From Pogostemon cablin (taxonomy: Eukaryota > Streptophyta > Magnoliopsida > Lamiales > Lamiaceae): a DNA stretch of 64,000 bases. Both the position numbers and the translations under genes were made by a program. Each line of letters opens with the position of its first letter. Position 1 is the first letter of the stretch. The DNA is taken from contig CM042963.1 in the NCBI GenBank assembly GCA_023678885.1, forward strand, positions 39,026,605-39,090,604, given 5' to 3'. Shown here in pieces: positions 10,769-21,031 of this stretch. The notes under the pieces were generated by a model, which was given only the letters and a program-made list of their open reading frames with translations, made no database searches and was not told the origin of the DNA.

Positions 10769-11360
10769 CTCTATTCGGCCCAAAGTTCCTTCTATTCGGC
10801 CTACCAATTCCTCTATTCGGCCTACAGAGTTGTTCTATTCGGTCAACTCTAAATCTCTATTCGGCCAACAAAAATTTCATTAAATTTAAAAATACAAGTC
10901 TTCCAGTTTACTCTATTCGGCCAACACTTGTTCTATTAGGCCTAAAGATTTGTTCTATTCGGCCTAAAGAAAACCTCTATTCGGCCTACCAAAATTAAAA
11001 AAGTCATTACTACACTTTGCTCTATTCGGCCTACACACTTATTCTATTCGGCCTGAAGTATTGTTCTATTCGGCCTACTGAAAACCCCTATTCGGCCAAC
11101 CAAAATTATATGTCATTGCTCATATATTTTGCTCTATTCGTCCTACACATGTTCTATTCGGCCTGAAGTATTGTTCTATTCGGCCTGAAGTATTGTTCTA
11201 TTCGGCCTACACTTGTTCTATTCGGCCTGAAGTTTTGTTCTATTCGGCCTACACTTGTTCTATTCGGCCTGAAGTTTTGTTCTATTCGGCCTGACGTTTT
11301 GTTCTATTCGGCCTGAAGAATTGTTCTATTCGGCCTACTGAAAACATCTACTCAGCCAAG
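10769..11360 (-). repeat. Right subterminal array of ~24 TTCTATTCGGCC repeats
   Basis: About 24 copies of TTCTATTCGGCC, the reverse complement of the left-array word, with variants (TCGTCC, TCGGTC, TTAGGCC, CTCAGCC). Between 11150 and 11340 the units become regular: CTATTCGGCCTGAAG alternates with CTATTCGGCCTACAC at about 20-27 bp spacing. It lies directly upstream of the minus-strand DUF1985 gene, mirroring the left array upstream of the transposase. Confidence 0.93.
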
Positions 11361-11889
11361 ACAATATTTAAAAAAAACCAAAAATAAATGAACACCACTG
11401 CATTCCTACTACAGTAAAGGCCAATTCAACACCTTACATTACATTACACACAGTACATTATAGGTATTTTAACATGCCAATAACAATGCTTATATACATA
11501 CCTGAAAATTTGCCATTTCAAGTTGATGCACTCTGGAGACCGCAAATGGAGAATTCTGGAGACCGCAAATGGAGAATTCTCCACCAAGAAATGCACTGTT
11601 CTTCACTGGGACGAATGGAGAGAAGAAGAGAGAGGTGTTGGACGAATGGAGAGAAGAAGAGAGAGTGTGTTGGACGAAATATGAGATAGAAAGAAACAAA
11701 GAAACAAAGAATGAAGGGAGAGAAAAAGGTGAAAGTGATGGGTATTGATGTACCCCACCAACCCACATCCAAAATCTTAAATTCAAAATTTAAAACTTCA
11801 AAAAATGTGGTCCACCCACCCCGCATTTATTGTAGTCAAAACTGACATGATGATGGCTCAATTATTTTCGTCCTTTGTGTAACAGTTAT

Positions 11890-11999
11890 GGGGGTAATTT
11901 GGGGAATCCACTTGAAAGTGGCTAGTAAAAATTGGTTTTAAGAGATGTGGCTATTTTAAATTGTACTTTATCAGAAATGGCCATTAAAAAATCGGACTC
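11890..11999 (-). repeat. Right terminal inverted repeat of MULE
   Basis: Read on the minus strand from 11999 it gives GAGTCCGATT, then AATGGCCATTTCTGATAA, ATAGCCACATC and CTAGCCACTTTCAAG, matching the left end word for word with substitutions. The right copy of the 9-bp target duplication follows directly. Confidence 0.85.
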
Positions 12000-12008
12000 T
12001 TATGATTA

Positions 12009-12594
12009 AGAGGGGGAGAGAGATATAATAAATGTACGCGATCAGAGAAAACGAGAAGTAAAAACTGCTTAAATCATCCACGATTCCCAAGGAATTCTGA
12101 CAGATATATACCAAAAATAAAAGGGAGGAAAAATATGCCTAAGGTGATAAGGATATCAATTTGGAATTGATTTGATTTTCGAAGGTTGTATACAAAACAT
12201 CAATTTGTCCTTAAAATAAAATATAATCTTTTTTTTAAATACATCAATGAACACCTTATAACACCAATGAACAAATATCTTTTAGATGGATTTTTCCATG
12301 TTCAAAAATTGATGTATGAAGAACCATAGGGGATTTTGAGCAACCTTCCTTATAACTCTTTTTTTACACACAGAAAGGGAGACGCCCTAATACAGTGGTT
12401 TACTCCTCGCTTTTCATTTTCTGTGTATGTAGATCTTTTCAAAAAATGAAAACTTTCACAATACATCATATCAAGCAGGTAGTCCTAAATTGCAGGGGTA
12501 AATGATGTTCAAAACAAACATGAATTTTCAAACAAGGACCAAAGAGATATCTTTCATAAAAAAGGCCTATCCTTAGATGCAATAGAATTTATAT
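12009..12594 (-). other. SIRE-like element: spacer between pol and env-like ORF
   Basis: Non-coding sequence of the SIRE-like element between the RNase H end and the MULE insertion point. A reverse-oriented U-rich stretch around 12405-12425 (TTTTCATTTTCTGTGTATG) could be the leader of the env-like ORF, but no splice or promoter signal is convincing. Confidence 0.5.
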
Positions 12595-13435
12595 AGAGCA
12601 AATTCCCAGGGATTTCCTAAGAGATAAATTTTTTAGTATCCAGGCCTTTTGTGAATATATCTGCCAGTTGTTTCTCAATGGATATGTGTTCTATATCAAG
12701 TATTCCTTCTTCTACTAATTCTCTGGTAAAGTGATACCGAATATCGATACGCTTGGTTCTTTAGTGAAGAACAGGGTTTTTGGAGATGTTAATGGCTCTA
12801 GTATTGTCACAAAAGAGATAGAGTTTCTTTGGTTTCAACTGATAATCAACTAGCATTTTGTCAAGCCAAATTAGTTGAGAAGTACAACTACCTGCAGCTA
12901 TGTACTCTGCCTCAGCCGTTGAAAGTGAGATGCAATTTTGTTTGTGGCTGAACCAAGATACCAGATTACTTCCAATAAAGAAACATCCTCCAGAAGTACT
13001 TTTCTGGTCATCTATGCCCCCTGCCCAGTCCACATCACAAAACCCTAGAATATTGGCATTGGTATCTTTTGAATACCATAACCCATATTCTAATGTTCCA
13101 GCAACATACTTTATGATTCTCTTTACATATTTCAAGTGAGACTCTTTGGGCGAACTTTGGTACCTGGCACACAAATAAACACTAAATGAGATATCAAGAT
13201 GACTAGCAGTTAAATAAAGTAAACTACCTATCATACTTCTGTATAGTGTATCATCAACTGGTATTCCTTCACGATCTTGAGAGAGAAATTCTCTAGGACC
13301 AAGTGGTACCTTAGAATGTTTGGCTTTATCCAAACCAAACTTTGTCACAAGATTCTTTGCATATTTGGTTTGATGTATGAACAAGCCTTTTTTTAGATTG
13401 ATTGACTTGTAAGCCAAGAAAGTAAGATAGTTCAC
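12595..13435 (-). pseudogene. SIRE-like Copia pol: RNase H and end of RT
   Basis: This is the C-terminal part of the Copia polyprotein, which removes the RNA strand during reverse transcription. Read from 13435 it shows QTKYAKNLVTKFGLDKAK, YRSMIGSLLYLTASHLDI and then RNase H: LGFCDVDWAGGIDDQKSTSG, SLSTAEAEYIAAG and LFCDNTRAINISKNPVLH. A stop appears at 12761-12763, where the family continues; that homology (EKQLADIFTKGLD) is still readable to about 12595. It is separated from the RT block by a frameshift near 13440-13478. Confidence 0.92.
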
Positions 13436-13478
13436 CTACCATGCTCATTTCAAATTCCGAGGTTATAAGACATACAAA

Positions 13479-14423
13479 CTATTTGACTTTCTTCTCAGAA
13501 GTGGAACCAAAAACTATATCATCCACATAGATCTGAACTATCATGATTTCTCTGTCTGTCTTCTGAAAGAACAGTGTTCTATCTGCTCCCCCTCGATCAT
13601 ATCCTTTAGCCAGAAGAAAACCAGTTAGCCTTTCATATAAGGCCCTTGGTGCTTGTTTCAACCCATACATAGCCTTCTTTAGTGTGAACACATGATCTGG
13701 GAACTCTGGACCATTGAACCCTTTTGGCTGGGAAACATAAGCTGTTTCCTTCAGAACACCATTTAAGAATGCACTTTTCACGTCCATCTGATAAACAGTG
13801 AATCCAAGATGACATGCCATGGTTAAAAGTAATCTGACAGACTCTAGTCTAGTAACTGGGGCAAAGGTTTCATCAAAGTCAATCCCTTCAACTTGAGTGT
13901 ATTCTTGAGCAACAAATCTGGCTTTATTTCTAGTGATGGTTCCATACTCATCTGTTTAATTCTTGAAGATCCACTTTATCCCAATGACATTGTATTCTAT
14001 AGGTCTTGGAACAAGTTCTGAAACATCATGTCGAACAAATTGTTCGAGCTCTTCTTGCATGGCAAGTATCTAATTTGGATCATTTAAGGCTTCTTTCACA
14101 TTCTTGGGCTCAAGCTTGAAAACAAAGCATGAAAACAGAGAGACATTAACCATCTTCCAATAGTCTTTTCTAGGAGCATTCCTTGTGCTGATTTTTGATT
14201 GAGGATCCTCAATAATTAAATCCGAATGATGATCCTTTTGGATCTTCAAGGGTGGATCTCTTATTCTGGGAATTGAGTCATTCTTACCTTCTTCTTCTGA
14301 CTCCTCAGTTTGTAAAGTTTAAACTTCTTTTTCTTTTTCAAGAAGAGAAACCACTTCAGAAGGGGCAGTATTGACGATTAGTACTGTATCATCAAAATCA
14401 ATATTAAATAATTCAATAACACA
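13479..14423 (-). pseudogene. SIRE-like Copia pol: reverse transcriptase (RVT_2)
   Basis: Copia reverse transcriptase. The best block (13820-13479) contains YQMDVKSAFLNG (first catalytic Asp), MYGLKQAPRALYERL and IYVDDIVFGST, the YVDD catalytic motif. The upstream part of the domain, DFDETFAPVTRLESVRLLL, reads in the same frame to about 14000 but carries an in-frame stop near 13957. 14000-14423 is the less conserved linker from integrase to RT with further stops. Inactive. Confidence 0.9.
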
Positions 14424-15067
14424 CTATGTTCTGATAATCAGAACTCTATATGCACGACTATTTATTGAATATCCCAAGAAGCACCCTATCATGCTTTTAC
14501 TGTCTAGTTTGCCACTTGCTTCTCTATCATTTAAAACATAACATTTGCATCCAAAAACATGAAGATGTTTTAAATTAGGTGTTTTACTTTTCCAGAGATG
14601 ATATGGTGTCTTACCCAATTCATGGCGAATATGAACTCGATTACCAAGATGGCATGCCGTGTTCATGGCTTCCGCCCACCATTTTAAGGTTATTCCTTTG
14701 GAGATAAGCCTTACACGAGTCATTTCCTGAAGAGTCTGATTTTTTCTTTCAACAACACCATTTTGTTGAGGAGATGAGTACTCATGGAATATTCCATTTG
14801 TGTCACAAAAATCATGAAACAGCTGATTCTCAAATTCTTTACCATGATCTGATCTGATTTTTTTCACTGGAATGGCTTTTTCTATTTCAATCTGCACACA
14901 CAATTTCTTAAAAATACCAAAAGCGTCAGATTTTTCTTTTAAGTTGAAGTGGCCAAAGACATATTTCTTACCACTAACACTTGCAACTTGAAGTGGCCCA
15001 TTAGATCCATGTATAGTAAATCCAGAATATGACTCGAGTGAATATCAGAATTTGAAGAATGAGATTT
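14424..15067 (-). pseudogene. SIRE-like Copia pol: integrase core
   Basis: Integrase core (rve). The 159-residue block at 14903-14424 carries IRSDHGKEFEN (second Asp) and SSPQQNGVVERKNQTLQEM, ending in the catalytic Glu, followed by the Copia post-core region KHLHVFGCKCYVLND and FLGYSINSRAYRV. The region holding the first catalytic Asp (14904-15067) is only partly readable (GKKYVFGHFNLKEKSDAFGI). Frameshifts separate it from the neighbouring blocks. Confidence 0.9.
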
Positions 15068-15605
15068 TCATGCCTGTTTGCCCAATTTGCAAGGTTCACA
15101 CACATGTTGGTCTTTCAACTTAAACTCAGGTATTCCTCTCACAAGTTTTTTTTGAGAGAGAGAAACTAGATTTTTAAAAGATAGATATCCCATTTTTTGA
15201 TGCCACATATCAAGATCATTGTTCCTGCACTGTAAGGCTTTATTGCCATTCAGTAGATAACAATTATCTGATGATCTAGTACCTGCAAGAACACATTTAT
15301 CATATTGATAAAAAATAGAACATGAGTCTTTTGTGAACCTGACATAAAGGTTCTGAACACACAGTTGACTGATACTGACTAAATTGGCTTTCATCTCTTC
15401 AACTAGTAGAACACTATTTAGTTCAGGGAGTTCTGGTACATCCAAGGCACCAACACCTATCACCTTATTGTTCTTACCGTCTCCAAAGGTGACACTGCTT
15501 CCCTTTACTTGCTTGACATTTTTCAGATTTGAACTTATTCCAGTCATGTGTCTGGAACAACCACTGTCAAAGTACCAATTATTACAATCTCTGCTTTATG
15601 ACCCT
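15068..15605 (-). pseudogene. SIRE-like Copia pol: aspartic protease and GAG-pre-integrase
   Basis: Around 15590-15545 the minus strand reads WYFDSGCSRHMTG, the Copia retropepsin active site with catalytic Asp in DSG. Downstream are VGALDVPELPELNSVLLVEE and ANLVSISQLC, the conserved protease tail, then the integrase zinc module WHQKMGYLSFKNL and CEPCKLGKQA (HHCC type). The last 159 residues are open from ATG at 15547, but the block is cut off from both gag and integrase. The equivalent sequence recurs at 61827-62125. Confidence 0.9.
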
Positions 15606-16137
15606 AGATGTGAGGACATACATGATTCATCCACTGGTATTCCAAGAATATTTCATTTCACAACTTTACCAGTAGCAATGTCATACTGCATCTTGTAACA
15701 TTTTGGTCTGATGTGACCTTTTATGTTGCAATAATGACATACTAGAGGAGTTCTTAAGTTACTCACTGATGTGGATAGAATCCAAAGTTTCTTCACATTA
15801 GGATCAGATTTAGTGAAGATCTTCTTGGAAGGAAATTTACAAGATTCCTTTTGGATGAATAGAACATTAAGTTGAGATTTCGACATAACTGCCTTATTAG
15901 AGGTAGATGATGCAATCCAGATGGGAGATTGCTCCTTTTTAGCAACAGGAATCTGATAATTCTTCGAAGCACGAACAAACATAATCTCTTTGCCCAGATC
16001 TTTTTCAGATTCATACCCAATGTCTTTTTCCTATACCCATTGCTTGCTCAAATGATTCATCTAACTTTGCCTTTCCAGTATTCAAGCGATGAATAGATTT
16101 ATTCAATCTTTCAAGTTCACTCTGATCTTTTTCTATC
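15606..16137 (-). pseudogene. SIRE-like Copia gag: nucleocapsid zinc knuckle
   Basis: The C-terminal gag block contains an intact CCHC knuckle, CHYCNIKGHIRPKC (C-x2-C-x4-H-x4-C), near 15690-15740, preceded by Lys/Ser-rich text (FVRASKNYQIPVAKKEQSP). Upstream frames to 16137 include an ELERLNKSIHRLN-like coiled-coil stretch. The gene is cut at 16138 by insertion of element F, so the rest of gag and the 5' LTR are not seen. A near copy lies at 62126-62676. Confidence 0.88.
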
Positions 16138-17768
16138 TGATGCGCGTTTTCGTTGCACGCAAAATTAATCCCCAAGTATTAAGGATATCAATTGCAGCTT
16201 AAGCAAACGACCAAGTGAAATATCAAACCCAAAGGACGACGTATTATTAATTTAATTATTTACTAAATTAATTAAGACAAGGCAATAAGGTTTGAGATTT
16301 AATTATTAATCTACGAACAAAAATATTAAATAACAATTAAAATATAATAAACACTAGAAGAATACGAAAGTGGATAAAGTAGGAGAATAGGTAGCTCTAG
16401 AGGAATCCAGTTTCACTCATTAATTTTCCTTCAGTGTGTTGATGTCTGACTCTGCCTTGTGGAATATGAACGCATCACTAAACCATGCATATCTACTCTA
16501 TAGACACAAGTAAACATGCATGTAACACGTGTGAATAACCTCAGAGCAAGAGATATAATTTCACCCCCCTTTCTAAGTACTATCAGTATCAATTATTTTC
16601 CTGGCCAATTGGTACTCTAACCCGATATGATCTTCCTTTATAGGTACTATGAAGTTATATTCTTTATCCTACTTATTAACCCGAATAATATTCAATTAAC
16701 AAGTATTTATATAAGATAGTTCTAATAAGACTTCGGAGTCCCCTCTCTTAGAATTATAACATGTAACGCACTCAATCAATAACCAAGATATGTATTCAAA
16801 CTCTACATAACAGTTAATGATGCACAAAACTACTGTGAGTATGAAATTAAAAAGTATAGTCTTATACAAAATAAACCGCAAGTAGTGTTGTACGGAGTTT
16901 ACACACGAAAGATCAATTAATTCGTAAAAACCTTCACAACACTAGTTCTACCAAAAAGGCTCTAGCCCATGCTGTTACGAAGAACAATCATGGGTGTTGG
17001 ATAGATCTTACCTGGATGTCTGAAAAATTACAAGATAAATTAGAAAACGAATAAAACCCTAGATGTGGGAGTCGTCGCGTCCTTCTCCGTCTTGAATCCT
17101 CCTCTTGGTTCTTCTCTTGATTCCACAGATGAATCTTCAAAGTGTTGGAAGGATGGAGGGAAGAATGTAGATGATGGTTGGGGGTGATCCCCCCTTGTGG
17201 GGTGATGTAGGATGGATGTGGCTTTCCCCCTCACATGAATAATGATGTAAAATATATATAGGTGTGAGAAGGGAATTAAAAAGAAAATAAAAGATATGGG
17301 TGAATCATGGAGGATTATGTGATAAGGAGATTAATTGTTCTCCAAGAAATAGGTAATTTTTGAAAATTTTCGGAAATTCTCGAAATTCTCGCTGGCAGCT
17401 GCACGACTTCACAAGTTTGATCATAACTTTCTCGTTTGGATTCCGATTGAGGTGTTATTTATGCCAAAACGATCATCTCTTCGGTGGCTTTCCAACCAAA
17501 TTTCACACTTCCAATTTAGGGCTCCACAAAAACACAAAAAAATTACACAAGTTGGACGTACATTTTTCAGTATTCCTACACAAGTTGTACTTTTTCTCCA
17601 ACTTGGCACTTTTGATCATTTTTCCACCTAAAACACAACAAAACACCTCAAGTGCACATTTTTCTCAAATATATTAAATATAAGATTCTTGTGCTAATAT
17701 ATGACAACAATTCTCATCAAAAATGTGTTAAATTGAAAGCTAAAACACGTTTATTTTCACTCTCAACA
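16138..17768 (-). repeat. 3' LTR of gypsy derivative F
   Basis: A 1631-bp LTR read on the minus strand: starts TGTTGAGAGTGAAA at 17768, ends ...GCAACGAAAACGCGCATCA at 16138. The left target duplication is CTATC (16133-16137) in the SIRE gag. It carries a TATA-like AATATATATAGG near 17250 and, at 17396-17496, one copy of the cross-family module. LTR starts of E and I are related (TGTTGAGAGTGG, TGATGAGAGTGG). Partner LTR: 46945-47122 continued at 61625-61826. Confidence 0.9.
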
Positions 17769-19616
17769 AACCCCAAAACTTACCCGTTGCTCGTCCCGAG
17801 GCAACAAAATAAAAATAAAGAGAGAGAGAGAGAGAGAGTATGAAAATTAGTGGGGAAACAAGGACTATGACTCATACCATATTCAAAATACAATTGTCCT
17901 CAACTTAGGTCATATAACTCTCATTACATGTAATAATCAATTCATAGCATACAAGTTAAGACAATCACCACCAATTCAAATGCTCCATTGACATGTTCTC
18001 ACGGGAAGTATATATCACTCACACTCAAGTGTAAAAGATGTACCCTTATGGGTTAAGGTATTTACGCTCAAATTCAATTCAAGTGCATGCGTAACCATAA
18101 GCTTGCCTATTATCTCAAACTCTCCTTTTACTTGTAGCTAACAAATCATGGATCAAAAAGGTCTTTTATTTGGTTGTAATGTAGGCTTTTTGGAATAGTT
18201 GGGAAATATATGGATAAGTGATTCAAAACTCGGATTAATCAACCTGCAGTCTCTCTCGATCTTTCATTCTTCCTCATCACTTCAATCAAGCACAACATTC
18301 TCTTCAAACTCTCCCATTTTTCTCCTTCAAGCACAACATATTTTTCTCAACTTTTTCTAGCTCTTCAACTCCATCATTCTTCTCTTCTTCACTTTTTTTT
18401 CTTTTTTCTTTTGAGGTACCAGTTTCGGGCACTATTTCTTACATCCTCCATAGGGTACTAGATTTAAGCACTACCCTAGGGTATTTGTTTCCATGGAGTA
18501 CTAGATTTAAGCACTACTCCAAAAATTTTCCTTTTGATCCTTAAGATTCTTCCTTCATCATCCCTCAAATCATCATTCTCTTCAATTAAGCTTTATTGAC
18601 TATCAAAAGAATGGATGTAAAAAGGCTCAAATGGGTTGACTAAGGATTTAATGAATTCAGGTAAAGTTTATGGGAAAAGATGGGATATTCAAAGATGACC
18701 TAATATCATCTTCATAATCCGCTAGACTAATCTTGAATATTCAAGGAGACTCAAGGCAAGTTCTAGAATACACGCACAAGAACGATACTCACCAGAAAAG
18801 AATTATCATGTGATTATGTACATGATCAACAAGGCTCAAAATCTCACATGGGTTTTTAATAAGTAACAGAGCACCTTTCATGGTAAGTAATATCCCACAA
18901 ATACACATAGAACTTCATATCTCAATATAACTCAAACACACTTCCTTCATCAATTTCAAGAGCATATGAATTTTAGCACAATTTAAACATATAAGCTCAC
19001 ATGGATCGCAAAACCAAAATCTCAATCCTTCCACTCTCATGAATTAAAAGCACACATAAAAATTAGAATAAGAAAATGAGGGAACCTGATTTTTCTTCAA
19101 CGTACGCACGAGCTCCGCGAGTCAAAGCCTTATTGTAGAACTTGCCTTGCCACCTAGTTACCCTTTTCTATCATCAAAGCTCAAACACACTCATCATCAT
19201 AAGATTCATCAATAATAAAATAGGAGAACTATAAGAAAGACTCAATTGACTATCTAATCGACTCCACACACTATAAACACCAACACAACATACTAAACAT
19301 TAGGTAAGTTATAAAAAATCGACATAACAACACTGGCTAAAGTATCAATATACCGCAAAAAATCAACCTCCTAACAAACAAACAACTAATGAAAGGAAAA
19401 ATTATACTCTTAGTGCTCATAAGACGAGGTAAGTACATCACATCCCCCAAACTTAGTAAAAACGTAAGTCGAAACTAAGTTTGAAAAGAGATGTAATTGC
19501 CGAAGCGTGAGCACCTCAAAAATAATAATTCCTCACTCACACAAAAGAAATTAAGCAATAAAATGGAAGGGACAACCCCCAACAGGCGCTCATGTTTAAC
19601 GTCGGAGAGTCACGAC
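17769..19616 (-). mobile_element. Element F internal region: coding-free gypsy derivative (LARD)
   Basis: On the minus strand the internal region runs from the primer site at 46938 through 46877, then (after removing Copia B) from 19616 to 17769. It has no open frame of note. It goes almost directly from the primer site to the post-gag motif (19571-19605), then to a ~1.8-kb 3' region ending in CGGGACGAGCAACGGGTAAG and the purine tract TTTTGGGGTT. Element E has the same order with a gag-like ORF between primer site and motif, so F has lost, or never had, the coding block. A 20-bp GA microsatellite lies at 17818-17838. Confidence 0.85.
19571..19605 (-). other. Conserved post-gag motif, element F
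   Basis: Minus strand reads CCGACGTTAAACATGAGCGC followed by CTGTTGGGGGTTGTC. The same motif follows the coding region of E (31750), H (52146) and I (59280, minus). Function unknown. Confidence 0.8.
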
Positions 19617-19621
19617 GGTAG

Positions 19622-21017
19622 TATTGGATTATATACTAAAAGTCTGCTTTAGTATGAACAATGTTATAACAATTTATTTGAAATGAGAATCATATGATCA
19701 AATGATTGCATCTTATAATTTATTTATATGCAAGATGCAATAGTCCACGTACTTTATACTATAGATAATATGTTGTGCGACAACACGTTGAAGATCCTAT
19801 TATCGGTTTCCTTATAAAATATAAACATATGCTCACAACCAAGATAGACGGGGACTCTCTATCGGGATGGTTGTAGTGTGGTTTGGTATTAGCTTGTCTT
19901 GGCTATAGAATCACATTAGTGCACTTTTTGTGTATTGAGCAGGACTACTTGAGATCGTTCGACTTATACTGACTTATAGGAGAACTTGATCTCAGTTATT
20001 ATGGATGTTCGTGCTCTTAATCCCTATACAATAACCTCGACACGTAGGGCGGTATGTATTTTTTTGATTCATCAATGGGTGAAATTTACATGTAATTAAA
20101 TCAACAAACTCGGTGAGTTGGGAAATAATGTTGTCTCTATGGTGTGCTGTTGATTGTAGAAGGAATCCGTGTCCGTCATAGATTGATGATGTCCCCTTGA
20201 GGAGCTCATAAGGATTATCATGTAAACCCTGCAGGTGGATTTATTTTGGCATGATAATGAGGTTGAGTGATACTACTCTCGGATGAGATATTAATTAATG
20301 GAGTTGCCAGTAACTTAATTAATTAATGGGCATTGTATATCTTAAACATGGGGAGACTAACGGGCTCATAATAAGAAGGAGCCCATAACGTAATTATGGG
20401 ATTAGAACGGTAGTGCAGTAATAATATTTTAGTGGTATATATTATTATTATTGGACTTAAGTATAAGCTTTGGGCTAAGCTTGGATACTTAAGCCCAATG
20501 AAGGCCCAACTCTAATTTCTCCTCCTGGCCCCTGCTGTAGCCCATATATAAGTCATCTCAACTGTCTGGAAACCCTAATCTTTGAGATTAATCACGCCTA
20601 ACACTGTGAGGAGGGTGAAGGAACAGCAAAATGAGAAGATCTCGAAGATCGTCGCCCATACAACGTCGAGATTGGACTTGAGAATATAGCAGAAGACTGA
20701 AAGGTTGTTTGTAGTTGCTGTCCGCCACCTTCTACGATTTATATAAAATTTTACAGACTTCAGAACAGGACGTGTAATATACTGACGGAAAGCCACGGAA
20801 GAGAGGATCGTTTTGGCGCATAGATCACTCAAATCCAACATTGGATGATGGAGTTATGGCCAAATCCGTGACGCTGCGCAGGTTGGTAGCTATAATCCGT
20901 CTTCTTCAACATACCCTGGTGAAAGGTAATACGTTTCTTGTTTACTTGCTTCCGCTGCTTGTTAGAATCATATGGAACCCTAACGATTCACGTTAACCAA
21001 ACGATCGAATGCCAACA
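19622..21017 (+). repeat. 5' LTR of Copia B
   Basis: A 1396-bp LTR starting TATTGGATTATATAC (TG mutated to TA) and ending GATCGAATGCCAACA. The outer target duplication GGTAG (19617-19621) matches 46872-46876 after the 3' LTR, proving that 19622-46871 is one insertion into F. It carries a TATA-like CCATATATAAGTC near 20540 and the cross-family module at 20785-20880. Confidence 0.95.
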
Positions 21018-21019
21018 AT

Positions 21020-21031
21020 TGGTATCAGAGC
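21020..21031 (+). other. Primer binding site (initiator Met tRNA) of Copia B
   Basis: TGGTATCAGAGC lies two bases after the LTR end. It is complementary to the 3' end of plant initiator tRNA-Met, the usual Copia primer. Confidence 0.95.

Larger units (their letters stand above)
7025..11999. mobile_element. Mutator-like element (KI-MULE type), internally deleted
   Basis: A 4975-bp element is bounded by perfect 9-bp target duplications TTATGATTA at 7016-7024 and 12000-12008, the size typical of Mutator-like elements. Its ends are long, degenerate inverted repeats. Inside, in order: left terminal repeat, spacer 7136-7688 (nothing recognised), GGCCGAATAGA array, transposase (+), DUF1985 gene (-), mirrored array, spacer 11361-11889 with a short duplicated GA-rich stretch, right terminal repeat. 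DUF1985/Ulp1 genes beside a MULE transposase are known from Kaonashi-type MULEs of eudicots. Both genes lack their C-terminal halves, so this copy cannot move itself. It sits upstream of the SIRE env-like ORF. Confidence 0.93.
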
